Under the pieces are notes generated by a model that had not been told where the DNA came from, did not search any database, and was given only the letters and a program-made list of their open reading frames with translations. From contig OY282353.1 of NCBI GenBank assembly GCA_958295465.1, positions 3,587,001 to 3,651,000 of the forward strand: a stretch of 64,000 bases of DNA, in the 5' to 3' direction. The first letter of the stretch is position 1. Each line of letters begins with the position of its first letter. Position numbers and translations under genes: made by a program. The DNA is from an uncultured Gammaproteobacteria bacterium. GTDB taxonomy: Bacteria; Pseudomonadota; Gammaproteobacteria; HK1. This document shows, one piece after another, positions 45,890-54,499 of this stretch.

Positions 45890-47920
45890 TCACCGGGCGA
45901 TTTCCACCTTCGCATCAGTATCGTCTTCAAGCCGGTTTCCTTCATCCCCCGCGGCCTCCCGGAGCGCGGTGGCGTCGGGGTCGGCCTCGCCGGGACCGGC
46001 GCGAGCGGCAGAGCCGGCGTCCCGAAGCGCGGCGGTGGCGGCGGGGTCGACCTTGTCGGGGTCGGCACGAGCGGTGGAACCAGCGTCCCGAAGCGTGGCG
46101 GTGGCAGCGGGGTCGGCCTCGCCGGGACCGGCGCGAGCGGCAGAGCCGGCGTCCCGAAGCGCCGCGGTGGCGTCGGAATCGACCTCGCCCGTCTCCGGTG
46201 AGAGGCGGACCAGGAACCGTTCCCGCGCCTGCTCGCCCGTGTAATACCCGCGCCCTACGTCCCGCGCGACCCGCTCCGGCGGGCGGGCGGCGGCCGGGCC
46301 GTAGCCGCCTCCGCCGGGTGTGCGCACCTCCACGGTGTCTCCCGGGCGCAGCACGATCCCCTGGTCCTTCGAGCGGTGGGGCGGGTGGTACGGGACGCCG
46401 CCGCGGGTGACGGTGACCACGTTCACTCCGCCGTCCTCGCCGCCGAGCGCCCCGAGCGGGCCGGTGCGGCCGTGGTCCATCACGAAGGAGGCGTTGGCCG
46501 TCCCGCGCCGCAGCTTCACCCGGTAACGCAGCCCGAAGCCGCCGCGATGCTCGCCCGCGCCGCCGGACCCCTCATGGAGCGCGTACTCCTCGAACAGCAC
46601 CGGGTAGTGCTGCTCGAAGACCTCCACCGGCGTGGACTTCGAGATGCCGATGGTGGAGCACCCGTTCGAGATCCCGTCGCCGGCCGGCGAGCCGCCGTAG
46701 CCGCCGCCGGAGATCACGTACATCACGTAGGCCCGGTTCCGCTCCGGGTCGTGCCCGCCGAGCGCGAAGTTGCCGCTGGTGCCGGCGGGGGCGCCGAAGA
46801 GCCGATCCGGGATGGCGGGGGTCAGCGCGTTGAACACCGCCTCGGCGATGCGCTGGCTCACCTCCGCCGCGCAGCCCGACACCGGACGCGGGTAGCGCGC
46901 GTAGAGGAAGGTGCCCTCCGGGTCGGCCACGTGCAGCGGCGCGAACGTCCCCGCGTTGATCGGCACCTCCGGGAAGACGTGCTTCATCGCCAGATAGATC
47001 GAGGAGCGGGTGGTGGCGATGACGCTGTTCATCGGTCCGGCGCAGGGCGGGCTGGACCCCGACATGTCGAAGAACAGGTCCGTACCCTGCTTCTCGATGC
47101 GCATCTCGATAGTCAGGGGCGCGTCGACCACGCCGTCGGAGTCCACCCAGGCCCGGCCGTGGTAGCGGCCGTCGGGGATGGTGGCGATGCGCGCGCGCAT
47201 CTGCCGCTCCGCCCGCGCCTTGAGCTCCTCGATGCCGGCTTCGACGGTGTCGCGGCCGTAGCGGTCGAGCAGGGCGGTCAGGCGGCGCCCGCCGGCCGCC
47301 AGCGCGGCGGCCTGCGCCTTGATGTCGCCGATGCGCTGGTCCGCGATGCGGATGTTGGAGAGGATGATGGAGAGGATCTCCTCGTCCATCTCGCCGCGCT
47401 TGAAGAGCTTGACCGGCGGCAGCCGCAGCCCTTCCTGCTCCACCTCGGTGGCGTTGGCCGAGAAGCCGCCGGGCACCATCCCGCCGGTGTCCGGCCAGTG
47501 GCCGGTGTTGGCGAGCCAGGCGAACAGCTCGCCCCGGTAGAAGTACGGCTTCACGAAGCGCACGTCCATCAGGTGGGTGCCGCCGAGGTAGGGGTCGTTG
47601 ACGATGTAGAGGTCGCCCGGGGCGAGGTCGCGGGCGCGCTCGATCACCGCCCGGGTGCCGAACTGCATGGTGCCGACGAACACCGGCAGGCCCAGCTCGC
47701 CCTGCGCGATCAGCGCGCCGGTGTCGCGGTGGTAGATGCCGTCGGAGCGGTCCAGGGCCTCGGAGATCACGGGGCTGAACGCGGCGCGCACGAAGGTCAG
47801 GTCCATCTCGTTGCAGACCTGTTGCAGGCCGTTCCCGATCACCGCGAGGGTGATCGGATCGAGGCGGGCGGCGGGGGAGGGGGCGTCGGTCGTGTCGGTG
47901 GCGCCGATAGGGTTGTTCAT
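45890..47920 (-). CDS. hyuB: Hydantoinase/oxoprolinase B subunit (HyuB), with repeat-rich tail
   Basis: A second HyuB (676 aa). Landmarks: LDPITLAVIGNGLQQVCNEMDLTFVRAAFSPVISEALD, NDPYLGGTHLMDVRFVKPYF, FDMSGSSPPCAGPMNS, GTSGNFALGG and TPGGGGYGPAAARPPERVARDV. After the normal end (ERFLVRL) comes an about 90-residue tail made of a 22-residue tandem repeat (DPAATAALRDAGSAARAGPGEA). No HyuA is adjacent. The start ATG 47918-47920 is chosen; the frame continues open upstream without coding character. Distinct from the HyuB at 21541. Confidence 0.9.
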   Translation of the reverse strand: MNNPIGATDTTDAPSPAARLDPITLAVIGNGLQQVCNEMDLTFVRAAFSPVISEALDRSDGIYHRDTGALIAQGELGLPVFVGTMQFGTRAVIERARDLAPGDLYIVNDPYLGGTHLMDVRFVKPYFYRGELFAWLANTGHWPDTGGMVPGGFSANATEVEQEGLRLPPVKLFKRGEMDEEILSIILSNIRIADQRIGDIKAQAAALAAGGRRLTALLDRYGRDTVEAGIEELKARAERQMRARIATIPDGRYHGRAWVDSDGVVDAPLTIEMRIEKQGTDLFFDMSGSSPPCAGPMNSVIATTRSSIYLAMKHVFPEVPINAGTFAPLHVADPEGTFLYARYPRPVSGCAAEVSQRIAEAVFNALTPAIPDRLFGAPAGTSGNFALGGHDPERNRAYVMYVISGGGYGGSPAGDGISNGCSTIGISKSTPVEVFEQHYPVLFEEYALHEGSGGAGEHRGGFGLRYRVKLRRGTANASFVMDHGRTGPLGALGGEDGGVNVVTVTRGGVPYHPPHRSKDQGIVLRPGDTVEVRTPGGGGYGPAAARPPERVARDVGRGYYTGEQARERFLVRLSPETGEVDSDATAALRDAGSAARAGPGEADPAATATLRDAGSTARADPDKVDPAATAALRDAGSAARAGPGEADPDATALREAAGDEGNRLEDDTDAKVEIAR
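45955..46190. repeat. 66-bp minisatellite in the hyuB tail (about 3.3 units)
   Basis: Three full units and one partial encode (D/G)PxATAxLRDAGSxARAxPxx on the minus strand. The period of 66 bp keeps frame. Units 1 and 3 are almost identical. Confidence 0.9.
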
Positions 47921-48318
47921 GGCGTTCGTCCTGCGCGAGTCCGGCGGCGAGATCCGGTGAGATTCACTGCGTCGGAGCGCGAGCGGTCGTTCATGACGGT
48001 CGTCCTGCACGATCCTGGCGACGGATTCGGAACGTCCATCGGCACTCCGCTCTTGCAGCGCTGATCTCGCCCGGAGGGCCGGCGGGATGATAAGCGGAAT
48101 GTTCAGCCGGAGGCGATCCGGCGGCATTTTCCGACCGGATCATTCGCCGATGTCGCGACGGCGTTGCAGGTGGCGTGGACTGCTGCCGGCGTTTTCCGAC
48201 AGGCCCCGAGCCGATTGTCTACAGGTGGCTTCCAGCGGTCCGCCATGAGATCGATCCGCAAGATCCTGTCGTGAGCGTGCGAGCGGCTGCTGGAATAGTT
48301 GTCCGTATGTCATCGGAC
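47921..48318. other. Divergent intergenic region
   Basis: About 400 bp between the minus-strand hyuB start and the plus-strand methyltransferase promoter. No gene supported. Confidence 0.4.
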
Positions 48319-48347
48319 TTGACGTAAGACGTCCGGACGTCTTAGCT
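48319..48347 (+). promoter_or_regulatory. Methyltransferase promoter with a 20-bp palindromic operator in the spacer
   Basis: -35 TTGACG (48319-48324), 17-bp spacer, weak -10 TTAGCT (48342-48347). The perfect palindrome TAAGACGTCCGGACGTCTTA (48325-48344) fills the spacer exactly. The start codon at 48355 lies at about the expected +1, so the mRNA would be leaderless. Confidence 0.7.
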
Positions 48348-48354
48348 TGCACCC

Positions 48355-49527
48355 ATGCCTGCAAGTCGATACCGGAGACCGCCGGGCGAAGTGCGTGACG
48401 CGGTCCTGATGGTCCTGCAAGCGCATCCCTCGGGGGCGCCGGTCGGGGAGATCGTGGCCGGTGTCCGGGATCGGATCGGTGAGGTCTCGGAATCGAGCAT
48501 TCGTTCCTACCTGCGCCTCAATACGCCACGCCTCTTCGTTCGCCCGCGGCGCGGACACTACCGGTTGTCGGAGGGGCGGTTGTCGGACGGGGGGCAGGAC
48601 GGAGAAAGCACTCCTGACGGCGGCGCTCCGGCCATGTGCCGCTTCCGCACCAGGGTCTTCGGCCATGCGACCGTGGTTCACGCCGACTGCATGGAATGGC
48701 TGAGGCAGCAGGAACGGAACTCGATCCACGCGGTCGTCACGGACCCGCCCTACGGCCTTGTCGAATACTCGTCCAGAGAGCAGGAGAAGCTTCGCAACGG
48801 CAAGGGCGGGGTATGGCGCCAGCCCCCGTCGTTCGACGGCGCCCGGCGGTCCCCCCTGCCTCGCTTTACCGTGCTTTCTCCCGCCGACGTGCGGGACCTG
48901 GGCGAGTTCTTCTCGCGTTGGGCAAGGCTTCTGGCGCCCGTACTGGTGCCGGGGGCGAACGTCGTGGTGGCCGCGAACCCGTTGCTCTCGCATATCGTCG
49001 CCGGAGCGCTCGCCGAGGTCGGGCTGGAGCGGAGGGGCGAGATCGTCCGGCTGGTCATGACGATGCGTGGCGGGGACCGCCCCAAGGGCGCGCACGACGA
49101 GTTCCCGGACGTGAGCGTGATGCCTCGCTCGATGTGGGAGCCGTGGCTGGTGTTCCGCAAGCCGCTCGAAGGAAGGGTGCAGGACAACCTGCGCAGGTGG
49201 CGCACCGGTGGATTCAGGCGACCGTCTCCCGAGCGCCCCTTCGGGGACGTGATCCGCTCATCGCCGACCCGGAAGGAGGAGCGGAGTCTGGCGCCGCACC
49301 CGAGCCTGAAGCCGCAAGGCTTCCTGAGGCAGTTGGTCAGAGGCGTCCTGCCGCTTGGCGAAGGCGTCGTCCTCGACCCTTTCTGCGGGGCGGGCTCGAC
49401 ACTGGCGGCGGCCGAAGCAGTAGGCTACAAGTGCATCGGCATCGAGAGCGATCCCGAGTATTTCAGCATGGCGAGCCACGCGATCCCCCGCTTGGCCGTC
49501 TACCGGCGGGAACAGGCCGAGCTGTAA
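48355..49527 (+). CDS. DNA methyltransferase (DpnA/beta class) with N-terminal winged helix
   Basis: A 390-residue site-specific DNA methylase. Residues about 8-75 look like a winged helix (GEVRDAVLMVLQAHPSGAPVGEIVAGVRDRIG...SSIRSYLRL...RRGHYRL). The catalytic motif TDPPYGLVEYS is at 129-139, and the AdoMet motif LDPFCGAGSTLAAAEAVG near 340, i.e. the order of beta-class adenine or N4-cytosine methyltransferases. No endonuclease gene is adjacent, so it may be solitary or protective. The N-terminal helix may bind its own palindromic promoter (inference). Confidence 0.85.
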   Translation: MPASRYRRPPGEVRDAVLMVLQAHPSGAPVGEIVAGVRDRIGEVSESSIRSYLRLNTPRLFVRPRRGHYRLSEGRLSDGGQDGESTPDGGAPAMCRFRTRVFGHATVVHADCMEWLRQQERNSIHAVVTDPPYGLVEYSSREQEKLRNGKGGVWRQPPSFDGARRSPLPRFTVLSPADVRDLGEFFSRWARLLAPVLVPGANVVVAANPLLSHIVAGALAEVGLERRGEIVRLVMTMRGGDRPKGAHDEFPDVSVMPRSMWEPWLVFRKPLEGRVQDNLRRWRTGGFRRPSPERPFGDVIRSSPTRKEERSLAPHPSLKPQGFLRQLVRGVLPLGEGVVLDPFCGAGSTLAAAEAVGYKCIGIESDPEYFSMASHAIPRLAVYRREQAEL

Positions 49528-49747
49528 GCCCGATTGTTGCATAAACTCATATGCATTGGTACGTGAAACGCCTCTGTACAAGTAGTATTCCGCACACTGG
49601 ACGATCCAGTTCATGTTCACTCCCAGTGAGGATGAGCTACACCGGTGCGGCATGCGTTCCACCCTGTTATCGCAGCACGAACTGGCGTTTTCGATAGCTT
49701 TTTATGCTACTGGTAGGTAAGCCTTGTGGATCCAGTACTCTGCAAGA

Positions 49748-50050
49748 ATGGTCAAGATCATTTCCTGGAATATCGCAGGCCGTCACACCCTCTGGCACAC
49801 CCTGCTGGCGATGGACGCCGATGTTGCGCTTTTGCAAGAGGCCGCCCCGCCGGCGCTGAAACTGCCCGCCCGCGTCGAGATTGACCCGTCCCCCTGGCAT
49901 ACGGCCGGCGCCGGACTGAACCGGCCCTGGAAAGCGGCAATCGTCAAGTTGTCCGACCGTGTTCAGGTGGAATGGATCGAAGCCAGGTCCATAGCCGACG
50001 CCGAGTGGGCGGATTGTTCCTCCTGTCCTTCGCGATCCGCAGAAACGTGA
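49748..50050 (+). pseudogene. Endonuclease/exonuclease/phosphatase family protein, N-terminal fragment
   Basis: Begins MVKIISWNIAGRHTLWHTLLAMDADVALLQEAAPP, the first metal-binding Asn and Glu strands of an EEP hydrolase, and continues for about 100 residues (LNRPWKAAIVKLSDRVQVEW). It then breaks off (WADCSSCPSRSAET) before the HD/NDH catalytic motifs. A truncated, probably dead gene beside HicAB. Confidence 0.7.
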
Positions 50051-50068
50051 GCGCCGGTGGTCAATACT

Positions 50069-50281
50069 TCATGCATACATCAGCCGTCCCCTGGGTTCCG
50101 GAACATATCTGCCAAGCTCACGAGCAGTCTCGATCCACTCCTCGATGATCCTTTTCGCATTGGCAACGGCTTCCTCGTAAGTTGCCCCATCGGCCATGCA
50201 CCCCGGCAGTTCAGGCACTTCTACGATGAAGGATGCATCTTCGTTGCTCCAGTAAATCACTAATTCATACTTGACCGACAT
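50069..50281 (-). CDS. hicB: HicB-type antitoxin
   Basis: A 70-residue partial-RNaseH-fold antitoxin (YELVIYWSNEDASFIVEVPELPGCMADGATYEEAVANAKRIIEEWIETA). It lies after hicA in the same direction with a 17-bp overlap. The lack of a C-terminal DNA-binding domain is normal for the short HicB type. Confidence 0.92.
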   Translation of the reverse strand: MSVKYELVIYWSNEDASFIVEVPELPGCMADGATYEEAVANAKRIIEEWIETARELGRYVPEPRGRLMYA

Positions 50282-50534
50282 CGGAAGCTCCCAGTCTGTA
50301 TTTGACCAGAATATCTCTTACCTGCTTGACCTGATACGATTTCGCCTTGCTGCTCTTGGGCTGCAAGTTGATAATCTCCACGATACCGCTTCGTGAAAAT
50401 ATATGGTGATCACCCTTGATTCGCTCAACAAATCCAAGGCGTATGAGAAGCCGGCGCATCTCTCCAAAATCAATATTGCCGTCGGTGCTGCCCGAAAGAA
50501 TTTTCTCTCGCAATTTTGAGTATCTTTTTTTCAT
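50265..50534 (-). CDS. hicA: HicA-type mRNA interferase toxin
   Basis: An 89-residue dsRBD-like toxin (DFGEMRRLLIRLGFVERIKGDHHIFSRSGIVEIINLQPKSSKAKSYQVKQVRDIL) with the catalytic His in GDHHIF. It is the only toxin besides HigB in the window with a complete fold. The DNA here is AT-richer than its surroundings. Confidence 0.92.
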   Translation of the reverse strand: MKKRYSKLREKILSGSTDGNIDFGEMRRLLIRLGFVERIKGDHHIFSRSGIVEIINLQPKSSKAKSYQVKQVRDILVKYRLGASDVGQV

Positions 50535-50932
50535 TATATCTTCAGCTTCACACCATCATCCAGCGCTTCGAACCGGTTGTAGCGAAATGCCGGCACCGTG
50601 CCTCGACGGTGAGGCTCGACCATACCACCTCGACACCCTGCGGTCGATACCGTATTCCGGTTCAACACCTTCGATCGGCGTCGGCATAGCGGCCTGCTTC
50701 CCGACCCTTGATCGGAACCGTGCCCAGCGCCTGCCGCGAGCCACTGGAGTTCGCGCTGGGGCGTACCTGAATGTGGGTGCTTCGAACACGGTTTTCTGTG
50801 CATCAAGTACGATATCGTCCATTGATTCATATACATCTACCTTGATGGCGCCACTCATTTCGCCCTCGATCGGAGCGATACCGGCGAGGGCGCTGACGAA
50901 ACCGGAGAAACACCCAACGGCCGCACGGCGCA
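50535..50932 (-). pseudogene. Possible decayed small gene
   Basis: On the minus strand a frame reads MSGAIKVDVYESMDDIVLDAQKTVFEAPTFRYAP, and a different frame ends in PAFRYNRFEALDDGVKLKI before a stop at the hicA start. The two pieces could be one short protein split by an insertion. Unrecognised family. Confidence 0.3.
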
Positions 50933-51856
50933 TCATGACGGGCTCCGGGTTTCTTCGATGAATTCGGTGAGATCCGAGAGACGATGGCTCCAGACGATCA
51001 TGAGGCCCTCGCCTTGGGCTGCTTCCAGGTTGGCCGGATTGAAAACACCGTCGATTACGGCGCAAGGGACGATTTGCAGGCTTCCGAACCGGGTGAGCCA
51101 AGCCCGCGCCTTGCCGGCCGCCTCATGGTTGATTCTCTTGAAGGAGTTCACTGCACTGTTCGACGTCTTGCACTCCACGGGCATGACCCGGCGGTCGTGC
51201 AGTCGGATCACGATATCGGCACGGGTATCGCCCAACCTGCTTTCGCCGCAGAATTCGCCGAGGGCCGGCGCGTCGTCGAGCATCCGGATGTCGCGGCGCG
51301 GAACCTCGACCAGACCGATCTCCCGCAGCACGTTCTTGACGTCATCTTCCTGCATCCTCGATCCCGACTGCCGGGAGGTCTCCACCTTGCGGGCGGCGAC
51401 GAGCGCGGCTGATGCGACGACGGCGATACGGTGTTCTTCGAGGGTCGGTTCGCGTTCTTCCCCGATCCAGGGAAAGCGGTGCGGATCGATGATGTGCAGG
51501 ACGATGTCGCGAACACGTTTCGCCTGTTCGGCATCCCGGCGCAGTACGTTGGCGGCCAGCGTCGTCTCGGCCAGGATCTTCAGGTCGTCTTCCGATATGG
51601 GCGGCGCCGACAGGTATCTGAAGCCGGTCCGGACGTCATCGTCGGCGACCAGATCGGCCATGACGTTCCGGACGTTTGCCTCGTCGGTCAGGGACGGCAG
51701 ACGGTCGATGAGGTCGTCGAAGATCGGTGTGAAGGTCTCGAAGAACCGGGTGTACTGTTCCAGCGGTTCATTCAGCCGCGACCGCCGAAACCGGTCCGTG
51801 GCCGCTCCGGCGTCTTCCGCCAGCTCGGCCAGTGACCATGCCCTGGGTTCAGCCAT
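50933..51856 (-). CDS. XamI-family type II restriction endonuclease
   Basis: A 307-residue endonuclease resembling the XamI family, with a PD-(D/E)XK core GDTRADIVIRLHDRRVMPVECKTSNSAVNSFKRINHEA (about residues 210-248). The first about 150 residues are helical (TDRFRRSRLNEPLEQYTRFFETFTP). Its start overlaps the end of the methyltransferase gene by 8 bp, so the pair is co-transcribed, methyltransferase first. If the family call is right, the site would be that of XamI (GTCGAC). This needs experimental proof. Confidence 0.75.
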   Translation of the reverse strand: MAEPRAWSLAELAEDAGAATDRFRRSRLNEPLEQYTRFFETFTPIFDDLIDRLPSLTDEANVRNVMADLVADDDVRTGFRYLSAPPISEDDLKILAETTLAANVLRRDAEQAKRVRDIVLHIIDPHRFPWIGEEREPTLEEHRIAVVASAALVAARKVETSRQSGSRMQEDDVKNVLREIGLVEVPRRDIRMLDDAPALGEFCGESRLGDTRADIVIRLHDRRVMPVECKTSNSAVNSFKRINHEAAGKARAWLTRFGSLQIVPCAVIDGVFNPANLEAAQGEGLMIVWSHRLSDLTEFIEETRSPS

Positions 51857-53504
51857 GCAATCGTTCCAGCTTCGGAATGGGGATGCGTTCCAGCTCCTTC
51901 GGCTCGAACTTCGTCAGGCCGCCGGCATAGGTCCGGCCGGCGGCCACGCCCACGTTGTTCCGCAGCCAGGCGGCCAGACTGTCGAGCACCGCGGGGGGCA
52001 GCGTCTCGCGCGGGTAGAGCCCGTGGGCGATGTTGAGGTGCCGTGCGTCGCATCGGTTGCGGACGAACGCCGGCGGCCGACGCGCCATGTAAGTGCACAG
52101 GATCGGGGCCGGGGGACGGAGGCCCACGGCCCACCAGGTGCGCCGGTGACGGGCGACGTAGGACCTGTCGGCGCCCATGCCTTCCGCCCAGCGCAGGAAA
52201 CGGCGGACCTTGCGCCGATCCGCCTCGTCGAGCTCGCCGAGATCGACCGGCAGCTCGATCACGCGGCGCAATCCGCCGGCACAGGATAGAGCCGCGCCGG
52301 CGTCCAGCAGCTCTCGTGCGCGTGTGACGGCAGGGATCAGCACCGCGTCCGGCAGTGCGCCGGTCCAGCCGCCGGCGATCCATACGGCGTTGCAGCCGGT
52401 GACCTGGCCACGATGGACGCGGCAGATCTCGCCCAGCTCCATCGAGCCGTTCGGCGGGCGCTTCGCCGGCCGCAGGAACGGCGACCAGCGCCGTGCCGCG
52501 TCGAGACGCGGCCGGGAGACGGTCCTGCCGCCTTCGAGCGCGCCCAGCTCGCCGGGTGAGGACACCTCCCTGAAGCGAATGCCCCGCTCCCGGCTCCCGA
52601 CACTGAAACAGGTGATCGCACCCGTCGTCGCCGTCTCGGCGAAGGGCATGGCGGCGGGCGCGATGACGTGCAGCGTCTCGCCGCCGAGACCGTTGACGAG
52701 CAGCTTGCGCAGGACCGCGCCGTAGTTGACGTCGAGCCATTCCGAGGAGGTGATGAACGCCCCGTAGTCCCCATCGCGGCAGAGCTGGTACGTCTTCAGG
52801 AAGAAATGGACGTGCAATCCTGCGAGCCGACTCGCCCTGAAGCCGAAGCCGGCCGCGGTGCTCGATAGCCAGTGCTTCCACTCCGGCGCGATGTCGTGGT
52901 GGCGGACGTAGGGCGGGTTGCCCAGAAAGAGGGACTGTCCGTCGACTTCGGGAAACGCCGCGGCGCGGTAGTCGGTGACCAGCAGCGTCAGCCGCTCCGC
53001 CATGCCGCGCACGGCGGCGTTGGCGCGCAGCAGGAGCGCCGCCAGCGGGTCGATCTCGATACCGACCAGCTCGGCATCGGGGAAAGCCTCGCCGGCCGCC
53101 AGAAGGAAGCGCCCCGAGCCCGCGCCGGGGTCGACGATGCGTGCCGGGGCGCCTGCGCCGGCGGCCCAGCGGATCATGGCCTCCACGATGGGGCCGGGCG
53201 TGTAGACCGCCCCATGCTCGCGTCGGATCCGCGGTGTGCGCAGCCGGCAGAAGGCTTCGCCGAGGGGGTCGCCGCCGTGCGCGATTTCGCGGTGCAGATT
53301 CGATAGAAGATCGGTGGGCGGAGCGGGCACTTCGCGAAGGAGAGCGCATTCGAGCCGGGTCGGAGGCGCATCCCGGGAGGCGAGAGCGGCAGCAGCGGCG
53401 GCGAGTTCGGGCTCCGAGGCCGGGAAATTCTCCGTTCGCGCGCTATTCGGAACCCCGACATCGAACATCTCCTGAGCTCCGTTCCGGGCAATCCGCGGTG
53501 GCAT
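51849..53504 (-). CDS. N6-adenine DNA methyltransferase (partner of XamI-like endonuclease)
   Basis: A 551-residue gamma-class methyltransferase: AdoMet motif ARIVDPGAGSGRFLLAAGEAFP (about 120), acidic GIEIDPLAALLLRAN, catalytic FLGNPPYVRHHDIAPEW (about 195) and a C-terminal target-recognition region ending in KFEPKELERIPIPKLERLHG. Start candidates are 53504 and 53468. It should protect the host from the endonuclease encoded next. Confidence 0.85.
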   Translation of the reverse strand: MPPRIARNGAQEMFDVGVPNSARTENFPASEPELAAAAAALASRDAPPTRLECALLREVPAPPTDLLSNLHREIAHGGDPLGEAFCRLRTPRIRREHGAVYTPGPIVEAMIRWAAGAGAPARIVDPGAGSGRFLLAAGEAFPDAELVGIEIDPLAALLLRANAAVRGMAERLTLLVTDYRAAAFPEVDGQSLFLGNPPYVRHHDIAPEWKHWLSSTAAGFGFRASRLAGLHVHFFLKTYQLCRDGDYGAFITSSEWLDVNYGAVLRKLLVNGLGGETLHVIAPAAMPFAETATTGAITCFSVGSRERGIRFREVSSPGELGALEGGRTVSRPRLDAARRWSPFLRPAKRPPNGSMELGEICRVHRGQVTGCNAVWIAGGWTGALPDAVLIPAVTRARELLDAGAALSCAGGLRRVIELPVDLGELDEADRRKVRRFLRWAEGMGADRSYVARHRRTWWAVGLRPPAPILCTYMARRPPAFVRNRCDARHLNIAHGLYPRETLPPAVLDSLAAWLRNNVGVAAGRTYAGGLTKFEPKELERIPIPKLERLHG

Positions 53505-53684
53505 TGCTCTCACGCCGTCCCATGAGGAACGTAAGGCCGACTCGCCCCGATGTTCACGGAACCGGTCGCTTGAGCCGGGGAAAACAACTCACCTCAGGTC
53601 GATATGGCCTCGGCGGCGTACGAGGCATCCTCAAGGACACGATCCATCCCGGCCGCTTCATCGCTTGTCCACGTGCCATTCCCG
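53505..53684. other. Upstream region of the XamI-like pair
   Basis: About 180 bp. A minus-strand frame with DVDGNGTWTSDEAAGMDRVLEDASYAAEAI is open but I do not recognise it. Confidence 0.3.
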
Positions 53685-53897
53685 TCAACGTCCGATCCGG
53701 ACATGTGCCTGGGCGATCCGGGCCAGTGTTCGCAATGCCGAATTGACCGTCTCGGAATCCTTGAACACTTCTGCCACGTCGGGATCCAGGAGAACGACAT
53801 TCGTACCTTCACGATAGGCTTCGTGGTGTTTTCCTCTCGCGCCGGATGAGAAGTCGTACTCCGAACGCATCGTATCCTGCTCAGGTTCGTTGCTCAT
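53685..53897 (-). CDS. BrnA-like antitoxin / small conserved protein
   Basis: A 70-residue protein (MSNEPEQDTMRSEYDFSSGARGKHHEAYREGTNVVLLDPDVAEVFKDSETVNSALRTLARIA) of a family found directly after BrnT-type toxins. Its ATG overlaps the stop of the BrnT remnant upstream. It appears complete while the toxin is reduced to its C-terminus. Confidence 0.7.
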   Translation of the reverse strand: MSNEPEQDTMRSEYDFSSGARGKHHEAYREGTNVVLLDPDVAEVFKDSETVNSALRTLARIAQAHVRIGR

Positions 53898-53985
53898 ATT
53901 GTCTCCGTTCCTGTTGTGACGCCGCTCTGGCGCCGATGATGCGAATGCGGCCATTGAAGCGTTCGGTGTACGACACTACAAGCAC
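53881..53985 (-). pseudogene. BrnT-type toxin, only C-terminus left
   Basis: About 34 residues, NRVLVVSYTERFNGRIRIIGARAASQQERRQYEQRT, match the C-terminal strand-helix of BrnT (DUF497), including the R-I-I-x-A-R-x-A-x-x-x-E-R-x-x-Y pattern. The upstream sequence is an out-of-frame oxygenase remnant, so most of the RNase fold is gone. Confidence 0.8.
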
Positions 53986-54380
53986 CCGGTTTCCGGACGA
54001 AATCCCCAAACTCGACGGGCGCCTCGCGCGGGGTGTCCAGGTCTCCGGGGCGAAGGCACAGGTTGAAGACCAGCGAGAGGCGATGGCCTTCGAGCACGGG
54101 CCGGATCTCGTGCGTGCAGTCGGTGTAGAAGGCTGCGAACGCCAGCTCGGAGGGCTCCTCCGCCCGCATGTCGACGGCAACCTCGCGGTCGTGGTGGCGG
54201 ACGACCAGCTCGCCGCCGGCGCCCGCGACCGGCAGCGAGACCGAGAGGGTCGCGATCATGCCGTCGGTCTTCTCGGTGTCGCGGTGCGGCAGGAAGAACC
54301 CGCCCGGCTCGTAGACGAGCAGCTTGTAGAGCCGGGCGTCGAGCCGCCCGCCGGGGCAGCCGAGACCCGCCGCCATCTCG
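53986..54380 (-). pseudogene. 2-oxoglutarate/Fe(II) oxygenase, internal fragment
   Basis: About 130 residues: LYKLLVYEPGGFFLPHRDTEKTDGMIATLSVSLP (iron-binding HxD), then GGELVVRHHDREV, FYTDCTHEIRPVLEGHRLSLVFNL (distal His and 2-oxoglutarate Arg). It is cut at both ends: downstream by the BrnT remnant, and upstream by a frame change near 54380. The iron-site residues survive, but the flanking domains do not. Confidence 0.8.
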
Positions 54381-54499
54381 CCGCTTTTTTCTTCACGAAC
54401 AAGAGCGCGCCTGGATGGGTGTCCCTGTCCTCGACGTGTTCAGCCGCCGAATCCCCGTTTTCGCGGAGGCAGGCGCCCGGAACATGATTTCCCCGGGGA

